Counted from the first letter of the stretch, positions 17,596-27,579 are shown. The stretch: 64,000 bases of DNA from Aeoliella straminimaris (GCF_024054565.1 NZ_JAMXLR010000077.1:124001-188000); one strand, 5' to 3'. Notes: a model not told the origin generated them from the letters alone. Made by a program: numbers and translations.

Positions 17596-20445
17596 CTACT
17601 CATCAAACGTACGGCCGATCTCCTCTACCTTGTACACTTCGAACAGATCGCCTTCCTTCACGTCGTTAAAGCTGGACAGCTTGATACCGCACTCGTATCC
17701 TTCGCGGACCTCCTTGGCGTCATCCTTCTCGCGGCGAAGCGTGTCGATGGGGTAATCGCCGATCACGGTGCTGTCGCGGATCACTCGGGCGCGGGAGTTG
17801 CGTTCGATTACGCCCGCCAGCACACGGCAACCGGCCACCACTCCAATCCGGCTGATCTTGAATACCTGCTGCACCAGGGCGCGGCCGAGTTCGACCTCGC
17901 GTTCCTCGGGCCTCAGCATGCCCTCCAGGGCCAGCTTCAGATCGTCGGTGATCTTGTAAATGACGTCGTAGCGGCGAATCTGCACGCCCAGGCGGTCGGC
18001 CAACTGGCGCGCTTTTTCGTCGGGCACGACGTTGAACGCCAGGATCACTGCATCCGAAGCGTGTGCTAGTTGCACGTCGCCCTCGGTCACACCGCCGACG
18101 GTGGCCAGCAGCGTCTTGAGCTTTACTTCGGGGTGATCGAGTTTGGTGAATTCCTTCTGAATCGCTTCCAACGAACCACGCACGTCCGATCGCAGGATCA
18201 GATTGAGCGTTTGCACCTCTTCGGTGTGTTCGAGTCGATCGAACAGGTTTTCCAGCGTCACGTGAACCGGCCCCGTGCTGCCGAGCGTTTCCTTGCGGGT
18301 TTGCTCGCGCCGCGTTTCGGCCAGTTCGCGGGCCTGGGCGATGTCGTCCAGTACGTAGAAGTGCTCGCCAGCGGCCGGCGCGACGTCCAAGCCCAGCAGA
18401 TTCACGGGCGTGCTGGGACCAGCTTCCTGGATGGCCAACTCCGGACGCAAGGTATCGAACATGGCTCGCACTTTGCCGTACGAGTCGCCACAGACCACGT
18501 TGTCGCCAACGCGGAGCGTGCCGTTCTCGACAATCACCTTGGCCACGACACCGTGACCCGATTCCTGTTGCGCTTCCAGCGAAGTGCCCAGGGCGGAACG
18601 GTGAGGGTTGGCCTTATACTCGTGCAGGTCGGCCACGGTCAGCAGCGTTTCGAGCAGGTCGTCCATGCCCTCGCCGGTGATGGCGCTACACTTTACGACT
18701 TCGATGTCGCCACCCCATTCGCTGGGCTGCAGCCCGTTGGCCGACAGATCGGCCATGGCCTTGTTGGGATCGATGCCGGGAATGTCGATCTTGTTCAGCG
18801 CCACGACGATCGGCACTTCGGCCGCCTTGGCGTGGCTGATGGCTTCCTCGGTCTGCGGCATCACACCGTCGTCGGCGGCCACCACCAGGACGGCAATGTC
18901 CGTCACGTTGGCACCGCGGGCACGCATTTCGGTAAACGCTTCGTGGCCCGGCGTATCGACGAACGAGATGCCAGCGCCGTCCTTCTCGATTTGATAGGCA
19001 CGAATGTGCTGGGTGATGCCGCCGCTCTCGCCACTCACCACGTTGATGCCGATCAGGCGATCGAGCAGCGAGGTTTTTCCATGGTCGACGTGACCCAGGA
19101 ACGTGATCACCGGCGGACGCGGTTCCAGTTGGTCTTCGGGATCCTCGGCCTCGCGAATCGAGGTCAGCAGTTGGTCTTCCAGCGTGACCGGTTGCACGAA
19201 GTCGACGTCGACGCCCAACTCGGCGGCGATGAACTCGGTGAGTTCCTCGTCCATCGTGTCGTTGATCTTCGCCATCACCCCTTCCTGCATCAGGATCCGC
19301 TGGATCTGCATGGCGGGGATACCGGCCGCTTCGCTCAAATCGCGAACTGTGCAGGGCAGTTGAACGGCAACGCGTTCCTTACGCGGGGCGGCCGTGCTGG
19401 CACCACTGCGACGCGAGGTGCGGCGAATGGTGCGGCGTCCACGTCCGCGTCCGCTGTCGTCGTCGTCGCTGCGATTGCTCCGCCGGCGACTCAGTTGGCG
19501 CTGTTCGCGACCACCCAGCATGGGGCGATCCTCTTCGCCGCGTCCGCGACCCTTGCCGCGTCCACGTCCCTTGCTGGCGTCGTCGCCATCGGTGAACCCG
19601 GGACCGGTCTTCCGCGCCTTTTCGGCCTCCAGGTTACGTTCGGCGCGGCGAAGGTGTGCCGCCAGCGGCTTGTCGCCCGCTTTGCCGCCCAGCACTTCGG
19701 CCGGCAGTCGCATGTCGGGCTTCTGCGCGGGGGCTTCGTCTTTTTTGGGTTTCGGCTTGGGGGGCTCGGAGGGGCCGGGTATCGGCGCCAGCTTGATCGC
19801 CGGGCGGGCGCGACCGCCAGAACCACCTGGCTTGGGCTTCTTCTTCACAGGTTGACCCATGACCGGCGGCTTGCCCTCGGCCGACGCGCCGGGGCCGATG
19901 TAGTCCTCCCGACGCACCATGCCAGCCAGCGGACCTTCCCCTTCGGGCGAGGGCGATGTGTCTTGCGTCACGGATTGCGACTCTTCGGTCTGCTTGGCCT
20001 GCTCCGTGGTCGGCTGCTCTTGCGGGGACTCGGCGGACTGGGCGGCCGCGGCCGTTTCTGCCGGTGCGGCGGGGCTCTCGGCTGCAGGAGTCTCGGTCTC
20101 GGTACCGGTGTCCGTGTCGGTGTCTGTCACCTTGGCCTCGCGGGCTGCCTTGACCGCTTCCAGCGGGGCAGGGGCCTTGGGAGTGACGATCACCTTGATG
20201 CGGTCGCCCTGGGCCGGAGCCGGCCTGGGACGCTCCATCGCCGGAGGCGCTCCGGAGGCTTTGGGCTGTTTGGCGGACTTTTTGCTGCCGCCATCGAGGA
20301 ACTGCTTGACCTTCTCGACTTCGCTCTCGGTCAAGCTGGCCAGCGCAGAACCCTTACCGGGTATACCGGCGCGCGCGCAGATGTCAGCCAGCTCTTTCGT
20401 GTCAAGTTTTAGCTCTTTGGCAAGAGCGTAAATGCGAACCGCCAA
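17596..20445 (-). CDS. infB: Translation initiation factor IF-2
   Basis: The G domain is clear: GHVDHGKTSLLDRL (P-loop), FVDTPGHEAFTEMRARG and ALNKIDIPG, followed by the usual domain II and C-terminal initiator-tRNA-binding domains. The start MAVRIYALAKELKLDTKELA is the standard IF-2 N-terminus. Between them is a 350-residue low-complexity linker rich in Pro, Ala, Glu, Gly and Arg, with RGRGKGRGRGEEDR-type stretches. This makes the protein 949 residues. IF-2 places fMet-tRNA on the 30S subunit using GTP. Confidence 0.97.
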   Translation of the reverse strand: MAVRIYALAKELKLDTKELADICARAGIPGKGSALASLTESEVEKVKQFLDGGSKKSAKQPKASGAPPAMERPRPAPAQGDRIKVIVTPKAPAPLEAVKAAREAKVTDTDTDTGTETETPAAESPAAPAETAAAAQSAESPQEQPTTEQAKQTEESQSVTQDTSPSPEGEGPLAGMVRREDYIGPGASAEGKPPVMGQPVKKKPKPGGSGGRARPAIKLAPIPGPSEPPKPKPKKDEAPAQKPDMRLPAEVLGGKAGDKPLAAHLRRAERNLEAEKARKTGPGFTDGDDASKGRGRGKGRGRGEEDRPMLGGREQRQLSRRRSNRSDDDDSGRGRGRRTIRRTSRRSGASTAAPRKERVAVQLPCTVRDLSEAAGIPAMQIQRILMQEGVMAKINDTMDEELTEFIAAELGVDVDFVQPVTLEDQLLTSIREAEDPEDQLEPRPPVITFLGHVDHGKTSLLDRLIGINVVSGESGGITQHIRAYQIEKDGAGISFVDTPGHEAFTEMRARGANVTDIAVLVVAADDGVMPQTEEAISHAKAAEVPIVVALNKIDIPGIDPNKAMADLSANGLQPSEWGGDIEVVKCSAITGEGMDDLLETLLTVADLHEYKANPHRSALGTSLEAQQESGHGVVAKVIVENGTLRVGDNVVCGDSYGKVRAMFDTLRPELAIQEAGPSTPVNLLGLDVAPAAGEHFYVLDDIAQARELAETRREQTRKETLGSTGPVHVTLENLFDRLEHTEEVQTLNLILRSDVRGSLEAIQKEFTKLDHPEVKLKTLLATVGGVTEGDVQLAHASDAVILAFNVVPDEKARQLADRLGVQIRRYDVIYKITDDLKLALEGMLRPEEREVELGRALVQQVFKISRIGVVAGCRVLAGVIERNSRARVIRDSTVIGDYPIDTLRREKDDAKEVREGYECGIKLSSFNDVKEGDLFEVYKVEEIGRTFDE

Positions 20446-20718
20446 GATGCGTTCTCCATTTGGCCTCGGTCAACAACCCTACTGCTGCGGGACACAGTCG
20501 CGGTTGCTTCGCCGTCGGCCTGACAATCGGTCACCGAATCATAGCCACGTCTCCCGTGATGATTGCGGATAAAAATCAGTAAACTGAAATGTACGTTACT
20601 CCCGGTACAAGGGCGCCAATCTGGTCGCTGCCCGTAGCCGCGAGGGAGCTCACGCGTGCCAGGAACCAGAATTGCCGTGGCGACTGCTTTCGCAGGCCGC
20701 CGAGCCCTGTACTATCGA

Positions 20719-22107
20719 CTACGCGGGGGGCTGTTGTCCAGCGTCCTCCGCGGGTTTTTCACTCTCGCCCCCCTCGGGGACGGTCTCGACCTGGTCGGCC
20801 GATTCTGCTGTTTCGTCCGCTGGGGACTCGGTTTCGCCGTCGGCTTCAGCGGCCTCATCGCCGCTGCGGGCCTCGGCTGCGGCGGCTTCGGCCTGGGCCA
20901 CTTCGGCCTCGAGCCGTTCCTGCTCGCGTTTCTGTCGCCGTGCCTCGGCAGCTGCTTCTTCAGCGGCTTCGGCTCGTTCTTCTGCCTGTTCGACGATCAT
21001 ATTCACTGTTTCTTCACTCAACGACCCCATTTGCATCAGGTCGTCCGGCTCGATGATCGATAGGTCGTCGTAGCTCAGGAAGCCTTCTTCCACCAGCTTC
21101 TCAGCCACTTCCAGGGTCATGCCCTCCAGTTGGCTGAAGCCCTCCACCGCCCGATCGATCGACTCGGCCAGCTCTTCCTGGGTCATGATTTCGATGTCCC
21201 AGCCTGATAGCTTGCTAGCCAGGCGGACATTTTGCCCCCGCCGGCCGATGGCCAGCGACAACTGATCTTCGCTCACCAGCACGATCGCCCGACCGAGCAT
21301 CCGGCACAAGATCACTTGCTCGACCGTGGCGGGCGACAGGGCGTTGGGAATCAGCACCTCCAGGTCTTCATCCCAGCGGACGATGTCGATCCGCTCGCCG
21401 GCCAGTTCGTCGACGATGTTCTTGATGCGGTTACCACGCACACCCACGCAAGCACCCACGCAATCCACCCGCGCGTCGCTGCTGGAGACGGCCACCTTCG
21501 AGCGGTAGCCCGGCTCGCGCGAAATGCCGCGGACCTCGATCACACCGTCGGCGATTTCGGGAATCTCCTGCTCGAACAACCGCTGCACCAGACTGGGCGA
21601 GCGGCGGCTGAGGATCACCTTCACGCGGCTGCCCGCCTTGCGAACCTCGTATACGGTCGCACGGACCCTTTCGTTCGCGTGGTGGGTTTCGCCGGGGATC
21701 TGCTCGCTGCGGGGCAAGATGGCTTCGACGTTGGTCAGGGCCACGGTGGCCGCTCCCCCCTCGTACCGCTGAATGATGCCGCTGACCATGTGGTTCAGCA
21801 ACTCTTCGTATTCCTCGTACAGGGCGTCCCGCTCCGCTTCGCGGATCTTCTGGATCATCACCTGCTTGGCGGTCTGGGCGCCGATGCGGCCCACGGCCTC
21901 TTCGGAATCGAGTTCCTCGCCATCGATGCTGGCACGAATCGTGCCGTCTTGGCGATCGATGTTAACCGTGATGTCGGACTCTTCGCCGTAGTGCTTCTTC
22001 GCTGCCGAGACGAGGGCCGCTTCAATTCCCTCGAACACAATCTCTTTGTCGATGTTCTTGTCGCGGTGTATGGCGTCGACGATTCTCAGCACTTCGTTGG
22101 CGTTCAT
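20719..22107 (-). CDS. nusA: Transcription termination/antitermination factor NusA
   Basis: MNANEVLRIVDAIHRDKNID starts the RNA-polymerase-binding domain. Then come the S1 domain (about 110-180, GIIQRYEGGAATVAL), KH domains (SRRSPSLVQRLFEQEIPEI; CVGVRGNRIKNIVDELAGE; AIGRRGQNVRLASKLSGW) and a short helix-hairpin-helix part. The last 80 residues are a Glu/Ala-rich tail. It modulates pausing and termination. It is the first gene of the nusA-infB-rbfA block; no rimP is visible upstream, where a decayed gene and then a divergent esterase lie. Confidence 0.96.
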   Translation of the reverse strand: MNANEVLRIVDAIHRDKNIDKEIVFEGIEAALVSAAKKHYGEESDITVNIDRQDGTIRASIDGEELDSEEAVGRIGAQTAKQVMIQKIREAERDALYEEYEELLNHMVSGIIQRYEGGAATVALTNVEAILPRSEQIPGETHHANERVRATVYEVRKAGSRVKVILSRRSPSLVQRLFEQEIPEIADGVIEVRGISREPGYRSKVAVSSSDARVDCVGACVGVRGNRIKNIVDELAGERIDIVRWDEDLEVLIPNALSPATVEQVILCRMLGRAIVLVSEDQLSLAIGRRGQNVRLASKLSGWDIEIMTQEELAESIDRAVEGFSQLEGMTLEVAEKLVEEGFLSYDDLSIIEPDDLMQMGSLSEETVNMIVEQAEERAEAAEEAAAEARRQKREQERLEAEVAQAEAAAAEARSGDEAAEADGETESPADETAESADQVETVPEGGESEKPAEDAGQQPPA

Positions 22108-22280
22108 GGCAGTCCCTGTTTCCCGCGGCCTATTCGCCTACCGCGCGAGGCAATTCGAGTTGTCGGATTGTGAGTCGGATTGTAGGCCACCTGCCTTCTG
22201 CCCCAACCGGTCCGGGTGACGAAACCCTTTATAGATTCAGGACTTAAAGCAGGCGGTAATCCGCTAGCCTACCTTGCTAT

Positions 22281-22726
22281 ATGGGTAGTGTCAACCGGGG
22301 CGGGCCGGGTGGAGCGGGTTATACAGCTTGGAATGCCCCATCTTGGCGAGATAAGCGATGCTTCCTCGTCCAGCTCTCGCTCTATCTCGCCATCACAGAA
22401 CCCATTGGGCATGTCGCAGGTCCATCCCCCACTCAAGACCGCGGTCTAGCCGTTGCCGCGGTGCTTGCGGAGTTGGCCATCCGACGCGAGCTAGTGCGAT
22501 AGTAGCGCCTGCTGAAGCTCGAAGACCAACTTGGTCGTCAGGTTGCCTTGCGTGGCAGGTCTCGTTGCATGAACGACGGCTGGAACAAGCGATGCTCCCG
22601 CGGCTCGACCAGGTCTCGCTGAAGTCCGATCGCGACCTGGCCAACTACTACATCGTTCGCGAGCCCCGCTGGGAGCCACTCCGCGGCGGGCTATTGTTTC
22701 CGGAGCTGCCGGTGCAGGAAGAGTGA
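22281..22726 (+). pseudogene. Decayed gene remnant
   Basis: Protein-like pieces lie in two frames of the same strand. One frame reads LAVAAVLAELAIRRELVR, then two consecutive TAG stops at 22500-22505, then RLLKLEDQLGRQVALRG. A different frame continues with HERRLEQAMLPRLDQVSLKS and LANYYIVREPRW up to a TGA at 22726. Together they look like one broken coding region with stops and a frameshift. No family is recognised. The rest of 22108-22753 shows nothing else. Confidence 0.35.
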
Positions 22727-22753
22727 GGAGGCCCTGTTGTGCTCACTCGTTAA

Positions 22754-23641
22754 CTATTCTTTCGCCTGAAGTTCGCCGATCGCCTTGGCGAACTTCCGCC
22801 CCAATTGCAATTGCCCCGCCGCATTGTAGTGAACGTGGTCGGGCAGCAGCGGGCAGTCGTCGGTCGAGACCATCCGCGCTTGCGCGATGGCATCGGGCGT
22901 GCCTGAGTTGCCGTCGGCGCGGGCCATCGCAGCGCGGATTTCCGCGCGGTGCGTGAAGCGGGGCACGGGTGGTTCGTGGGGGCAGACCTGGCCGAACACC
23001 ATCGGCAGTGGCTCATGGAGCGCGAGGTCCTCGACGATCCGGCGTTGTAGTCGCGCGAGACTCTCGGCGTACTTGGTGGCCGATGCCTCGTTCTTACTGT
23101 CCTGCTCGCCCTGCATCCAGAGGAAGCCGCGGACCCGGGGGGTGTGTCCCTCGCGCTCGAGCTGTGCGAGGCCATCCTTGAACAGGCGGATCATCTTGCG
23201 ATAGAGCGTGCCTTGGTTCTTGTCGTCAGCGGACATGCCAGGATAAAAGTTGCGGCGACCGGCCGCCGGCTCGCCTCCTTCCCATTGGTTGCCATTCCAC
23301 CCATGGTAGAGCGGCATGCCGCTGGCGTGATACTTGATCAGGTAGATGGGACGCTCGCTGGTTGCCGTGGCCAAGGCAAATCCCACCTCGGGGCCGAACT
23401 CACCGGCGCGGGTTGAGTTACGCGTCTTGCCGAGCACCAGCGGCTCGAACTCCTGGCCATTGAAAAAGTACGTGTGTGGAATCTCAGGCGACACGTCCTC
23501 CGGCAGGTTCTCCATTTTAGCGATGCCCTGCATGTTCGACTGCCCGCCGAGCAGGTAGACGTCGACCTCTTCGGCGATGGCCGATGAGAAAGGCAGGGCG
23601 ACTGCGAGCAGGAGAACGTAACGGCAGGAAAGTTTAGTCAT
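22754..23641 (-). CDS. Secreted SGNH esterase, carbohydrate esterase family 6 / sialate O-acetylesterase-like
   Basis: The start at 23641 gives a signal peptide (VLLLAVALPFSSAIAEE). VYLLGGQSNMQG carries the nucleophile Ser35, FLWMQGEQDS is block III, and LPDHVHYNAAGQ near the end holds the Asp and His of the triad. This is the SASA/CE6 layout, and such enzymes remove acetyl groups from xylan or sialic acid. The 295-residue length is normal. The linkage is not determinable, but it fits the sulfatase and DUF1080 genes in the window. Confidence 0.88.
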   Translation of the reverse strand: MTKLSCRYVLLLAVALPFSSAIAEEVDVYLLGGQSNMQGIAKMENLPEDVSPEIPHTYFFNGQEFEPLVLGKTRNSTRAGEFGPEVGFALATATSERPIYLIKYHASGMPLYHGWNGNQWEGGEPAAGRRNFYPGMSADDKNQGTLYRKMIRLFKDGLAQLEREGHTPRVRGFLWMQGEQDSKNEASATKYAESLARLQRRIVEDLALHEPLPMVFGQVCPHEPPVPRFTHRAEIRAAMARADGNSGTPDAIAQARMVSTDDCPLLPDHVHYNAAGQLQLGRKFAKAIGELQAKE

Positions 23642-23898
23642 GGCTAGTGCAGCAGAGATAGAGTTATTGGACCAGCTGTCGGGTTCCATCGACTAGCTCA
23701 GGGAGGAACCAGAACGCGGTTACGTGCGCGGTGGTTCGTTCTCCGATCCGCGACAATCCGTTCTGATCCGCGCACATTTGCGATTCCTCAGCGAGTCGAA
23801 ACGCCTGCAGTCCCAGGTTGATGATCACCTAGAGTCTATCCTCCCAACCGAACCCCGGCCAGTTTGCCCCGCATTGGCGGCCATCGGCTCGGTGGTGT

Positions 23899-25245
23899 AT
23901 GCTCCGACGCATGACAAACACCCCGCCAGAGTCCCTCCCACCGACCTTCCCCCCAGCGCCGCCTGCCGCCCAGCATTGGCGGCTTGATCCGCAGCTCGTT
24001 TACGTAAACCACGGCTCGTTCGGCGCGTGTCCGCGCGAAGTGCTCGCCGCGCAAGACCAGTGGCGCGCGCGAATGGAAGCCGATGCCGTGTCGTTTTTCA
24101 CGCAGCACCTGTTCGGTATGCTCGACCGCTCGCGCACCGCGCTAGCGAGTGTGATGGGTGGCCGGCCGGAGGACTATGTGTTTTGCCGGAACGCCACAAC
24201 GGCCATTGCCACGATTCTGGATAACGTCGCGCGGGGGCATGGGCTGGCCGATAACAAACCGCTCGGACCGGGCGACGAGCTGTTGGCGCTCGACCACGAG
24301 TACACGGCCTGCGTGAATAACCTCCAGCGGGTAGCGGAGCGCACCGGCACGCAGGTTGTCACCGCCACGATGCCGATCGAGCGCGATGGCGGCCCGCTGA
24401 TCGATGAAGATCAAATTGTCGACGCGTTGCTGGCGGCCGTGACCGCGAAGACACGAGTTTGCCTGTTAAGTCACATCACCAGCGCCAGCGGAGCCGTGCT
24501 GCCGGTGGCGAGAATCGTTCGCGAGCTTGATAGCCGCAGCGTCGTGACCATCGTCGATGGCGCTCACGGGCCGGGCGCCGTGGAGATGGACATCGAGACC
24601 CTGGGCTGCGCGTACTATACGTCGAACTGCCACAAGTGGCTCTGCTCGCCCAAGGGTTCGGCCTTGCTGTGGGTGCGGCCCGACCTGCAGCCCGGCTTCC
24701 GGCCGCTGGTGCTGAGCAACCACGCGCAGCCGAACGCCCAGCCGCCACTCGCCGCCCGGCCGCGGAGTCGCTTCCAGATGGAGTTCGACTACACCGGCAC
24801 CGACGACTACACGGCCGCCGGCGCGATTGCCGACGCGGTGGAGGTGATGCCCAAAATCGCCGGCTGCGACTGGCCCGGCATCGTAGAGCGCAACCGCGCG
24901 CTGGTGCTCGAAGCTCGCGACGCAATCTGCGCGAAACTCGGCGCCGAAGCTCCTTATGCCGATGAACTGATCGGCCCACTGGCCACAATTCCGCTGCCAA
25001 TCCTGCCCGAGCCACAGCGCGAGCAGCACCTCGCCCGACCGACGTACTTCCACGACGCCCTGCAGGACGAGCTACTGACCCGCCACCGCATCCAGGTGCC
25101 AATCATCCGCTCGCACTCGCCCGGCAAAGAGTGGAACGGCCGACGATACGTGCGGATTAGCGCGCAGCTTTATAACTGTTTGGAGCAGTATGAGTATTTG
25201 GCGGAGGCGCTGGTGGAAGAACTCGCGCGGGAGTTTCAGGGGTAG
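23899..25245 (+). CDS. PLP-dependent class V aminotransferase, isopenicillin-N-epimerase-like
   Basis: YVNHGSFGACPREVLAAQ near the N-terminus is typical of the epimerase-like branch of class V enzymes. IVDGAHGPG has the cofactor-binding Asp220 and His223. TSNCHKWLCSPKGSALL holds the Schiff-base Lys246. The 448-residue product is probably cytoplasmic. Family members include cysteine desulfurase-like, kynureninase-like and racemising enzymes, so the substrate is open. The start may be 23899 or 23911. It stands alone in its orientation. Confidence 0.88.
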   Translation: MLRRMTNTPPESLPPTFPPAPPAAQHWRLDPQLVYVNHGSFGACPREVLAAQDQWRARMEADAVSFFTQHLFGMLDRSRTALASVMGGRPEDYVFCRNATTAIATILDNVARGHGLADNKPLGPGDELLALDHEYTACVNNLQRVAERTGTQVVTATMPIERDGGPLIDEDQIVDALLAAVTAKTRVCLLSHITSASGAVLPVARIVRELDSRSVVTIVDGAHGPGAVEMDIETLGCAYYTSNCHKWLCSPKGSALLWVRPDLQPGFRPLVLSNHAQPNAQPPLAARPRSRFQMEFDYTGTDDYTAAGAIADAVEVMPKIAGCDWPGIVERNRALVLEARDAICAKLGAEAPYADELIGPLATIPLPILPEPQREQHLARPTYFHDALQDELLTRHRIQVPIIRSHSPGKEWNGRRYVRISAQLYNCLEQYEYLAEALVEELAREFQG

Positions 25246-25297
25246 AAGAATTCGTCGCGGATCGACGCGGACTTGGGCGGATGGTCGCGGATTGATA
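25243..25297. repeat. Degenerate ATCCGCG-family repeat, copy 1
   Basis: The segment AGAAGAATTCGTCGCGGATC and onward, ending GGATGGTCGCGGATTGATAG, matches 26043-26102 in direct orientation at most positions. It begins at the stop codon of the PLP enzyme. On the other strand the unit reads ATCCGCGACCATCCGCC. The same words recur at 23733-23775 and 26200-26245. Confidence 0.6.
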
Positions 25298-25330
25298 GAT
25301 TCGGAGGCCGATTTGCGAGTTGGCCGTCAG

Positions 25331-25978
25331 CTACGAACCGGCCACAAGAAAGTCTGCCGAGGTACTCACCGTTAAACGTGCCGTGTGCGTGAGTGACATT
25401 TGTGATAGTTCCGTCTCGGCCTGCTCCAATTTGCGTGTTCGCCTGGCTTTTCCAAAAGCGGAGGGCGGACGTGTCACGCCGTCGATGCCAGAGCTATCGT
25501 ACGACAGTCGGTGAACTCCGGCGAGTGTTGTACCAAGTGCTTGAGCAATCTGTTCGGCCGATGCCTTTGCGTTTCGCACGGCCTGCTGCAATACATCCCG
25601 TTTCGCATCTTCTAGCGCCGAAAACCGCCACGTGATCGAATCCGTCGTGGCGTTCTTCTGGGAACTGATGGCAGCTAGCGTCGGCCCTATTGATTCCAGG
25701 GTGGTGAGCTTCACCCGCAGGATGTAAGTTGCCGACGACGACTTGGTCAGCAGACCAGACTCCACTTCGGTCAGCACGTTTACCAGGCTGATGTCGTCTT
25801 CGGCGACACCCAATTGTGTGAGGGAGGCCGTGAAATCGGCCACTTCTTTAGCCTTCTTAAAAGCCTCTTGGCCTGTGACAAACGACTGCCCAGCAATACG
25901 AACGACAATCTCCGCACCATCGGCCGTGAGCTCCCGCGAAGCCGACTCTTTGACCGAGATTAGATTCAATTCTGCCAT
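25331..25978 (-). CDS. SIMPL-domain protein (DUF541)
   Basis: The 215-residue product begins at residue 1 with the domain itself, with no signal peptide. A conserved order is visible: ADGAEIVVRIAGQSF, GVAEDDISLVNVLTEVES, then DAKRDVLQQAVRNAKASAEQ. That matches the SIMPL/DUF541 family (BP26/OMP28 fold). Most members are exported; the lack of a leader is notable. The function is not known. Confidence 0.75.
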   Translation of the reverse strand: MAELNLISVKESASRELTADGAEIVVRIAGQSFVTGQEAFKKAKEVADFTASLTQLGVAEDDISLVNVLTEVESGLLTKSSSATYILRVKLTTLESIGPTLAAISSQKNATTDSITWRFSALEDAKRDVLQQAVRNAKASAEQIAQALGTTLAGVHRLSYDSSGIDGVTRPPSAFGKARRTRKLEQAETELSQMSLTHTARLTVSTSADFLVAGS

Positions 25979-26042
25979 CTAGGTACTCCAAGAAGAGACA
26001 TGACCGCTTTGTTTGGAATATAGCAGGTTGTCTTGACTTGGT

Positions 26043-26245
26043 GCCGAGAAGAGTTCGTCGCGGAAGAACGCGGATCTTGGCGGATGGTCGCGGATGGATA
26101 GTTGAGGGGACTAGTGGGAAGCACCGATCCTTGTCCGACTCGAGATCTCCAAACCGCGACTCTGGCTTGGAACGACTGTCGGTTCTACACACCAGAGTTC
26201 GATCCGCGCTTCTCCGCATAAATCCGCGCAGATCCGCGTCTGATT
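26043..26245. repeat. ATCCGCG-family repeats, copy 2 and inverted words
   Basis: 26043-26102 is the direct partner of the repeat at 25243. The stretch 26200-26245 carries GATCCGCG-CTTCTCCGC and AATCCGCGCAGATCCGCGTC in the opposite sense. No gene is visible between 25979 and 26256. Confidence 0.55.
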
Positions 26246-26256
26246 CCAGCGGCAGC

Positions 26257-27579
26257 TTAGCCAGCCACTACGGCCAGCACCGATGCCTGGCCTTGCGGCG
26301 TGACGCTCAGGTTCAAGAAGCTGTTGCCGGGCTTTGCTTCGCCGGTGGCGACGTTCAGGTCGCACTCGGGGTCGGCCTCAGAGTAGTTCAGCGTGGCGGG
26401 AAGCTTGCCATGCTTCAGGGCCAAGAGGCTGCCGGCGAGTTCTACCACGCCGCTCGCCGCGCCAAGGTTGCCGAAGTAGCTCTTCAGCGCCGTGACGGGG
26501 ACCTGCTTGCCGGCTTCGCCGAGCGCCGCGTTGATGGCGGCTGCTTCGCTCTTGTCGCCGGCGGTGGTTCCGAGGCCATGGGCATTGATGTGGCCAAGGT
26601 CGCCGGGCGTGAGTTCCGCATCGCGGAGGCACGCCTTGATGGCGTTGGCCATTGCCTTTTCGGTGTCGCCCACCAGGTTGCGATCGGCCACCAGGCTGGA
26701 GCCGATGCCGGTCACCTCGCCATAGATCGTGGCGCCGCGGGCCTTGGCCGCCTCGAGTTCCTCGAGCACCAAAACGCCAGAGCCTTCGCCGGCCACCATG
26801 CCCAGGCGATTCTTATCGAACGGGCGGCAGGCCTTGGCCGGATCGCAATCGTCGTCGGCCAGTTGTTCGGTCTGCATGGCGTGGATCGCCTGCATCGGGA
26901 GGATGCGGGTGCCAGTGGCGCCGGCCAGCATGAAGTCGGCGTGGCCGCGGGCGATGGTGGTGAACGCCTCGCCTACGGCCATGTTGCTGGAGGCCTCGCG
27001 GAGGGTGAGCGAGTTGTTTGGTCCCCGCAGGTCGTTGAGGATCGCGATGTGACTGGCCGGCATGTTCGGCAGGTACTTGAGCATCCACAGCGGGGTCATC
27101 TGGCTCAGGCCGTCGGTGCCCCAGTCCTCGTAGTCGAACTTGCCTTCCTCGGTGCACTTGTTGATGCCGTCGATGTAGTCCTCGGGCATGGTGAGCATGT
27201 AGTCGCTGCCCAGCACGACGCCGCTTCGCTCGGGGGCGAGCGAGCCTTCGGCCACCTTGGCGTCGACCAGGGCCAGCTCGGCCGCGGCCACGGCCATCTG
27301 CGTTTCGCGGCACATCATCTTCAGCGCCTTGCGGATGGTCTTCTTCTTGGCCTTTTCGAGCTCGCCAAAGTTGTCGATGTCGCCCGTGAACTGGCGGCAC
27401 TCGCCGGCGTATTTCAGGGGCAGTTTGGCCGATTCGACCGGCAGCACGTCACAGGCCACGATGCCGCTGGTGCCGGTGGAGAGCGCACCCCACACCACCT
27501 CGGGCTGGCTGCCCAGTGGGCAGATGATCCCGATACCTGTAACCACAACGCGACGGCACTTAGCGGAGGACTCAGTCAT
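26257..27579 (-). CDS. Beta-ketoacyl-ACP synthase homologue lacking the catalytic cysteine
   Basis: The start at 27579 gives MTESSAKCRRVVVTGIGIIC, the usual KAS N-terminus. The fold is recognisable throughout (VLGSDYML, ACRPFDKNRLGMVAGEGSGV, GHINAHGLGTTAGDKSE, ALKSYFGNLGAASGVVE, 440 residues). The nucleophile segment reads GPNNSLTLREASS where FabF has GPSISIATACTS, placing Glu195 at the cysteine position. His334 is kept, but the second active-site His is Asn371. That pattern recalls chain-length factors and decarboxylating KSQ domains. No acyl carrier protein or partner KAS lies next to it; the complete fabF is 25 kb away. Confidence 0.85.
   Translation of the reverse strand: MTESSAKCRRVVVTGIGIICPLGSQPEVVWGALSTGTSGIVACDVLPVESAKLPLKYAGECRQFTGDIDNFGELEKAKKKTIRKALKMMCRETQMAVAAAELALVDAKVAEGSLAPERSGVVLGSDYMLTMPEDYIDGINKCTEEGKFDYEDWGTDGLSQMTPLWMLKYLPNMPASHIAILNDLRGPNNSLTLREASSNMAVGEAFTTIARGHADFMLAGATGTRILPMQAIHAMQTEQLADDDCDPAKACRPFDKNRLGMVAGEGSGVLVLEELEAAKARGATIYGEVTGIGSSLVADRNLVGDTEKAMANAIKACLRDAELTPGDLGHINAHGLGTTAGDKSEAAAINAALGEAGKQVPVTALKSYFGNLGAASGVVELAGSLLALKHGKLPATLNYSEADPECDLNVATGEAKPGNSFLNLSVTPQGQASVLAVVAG

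Noticed and set aside
18070..20412. 780-residue open frame on the plus strand
   Set aside because: It is fully antisense to infB, and its composition is that of a shadow frame in GC-rich DNA.
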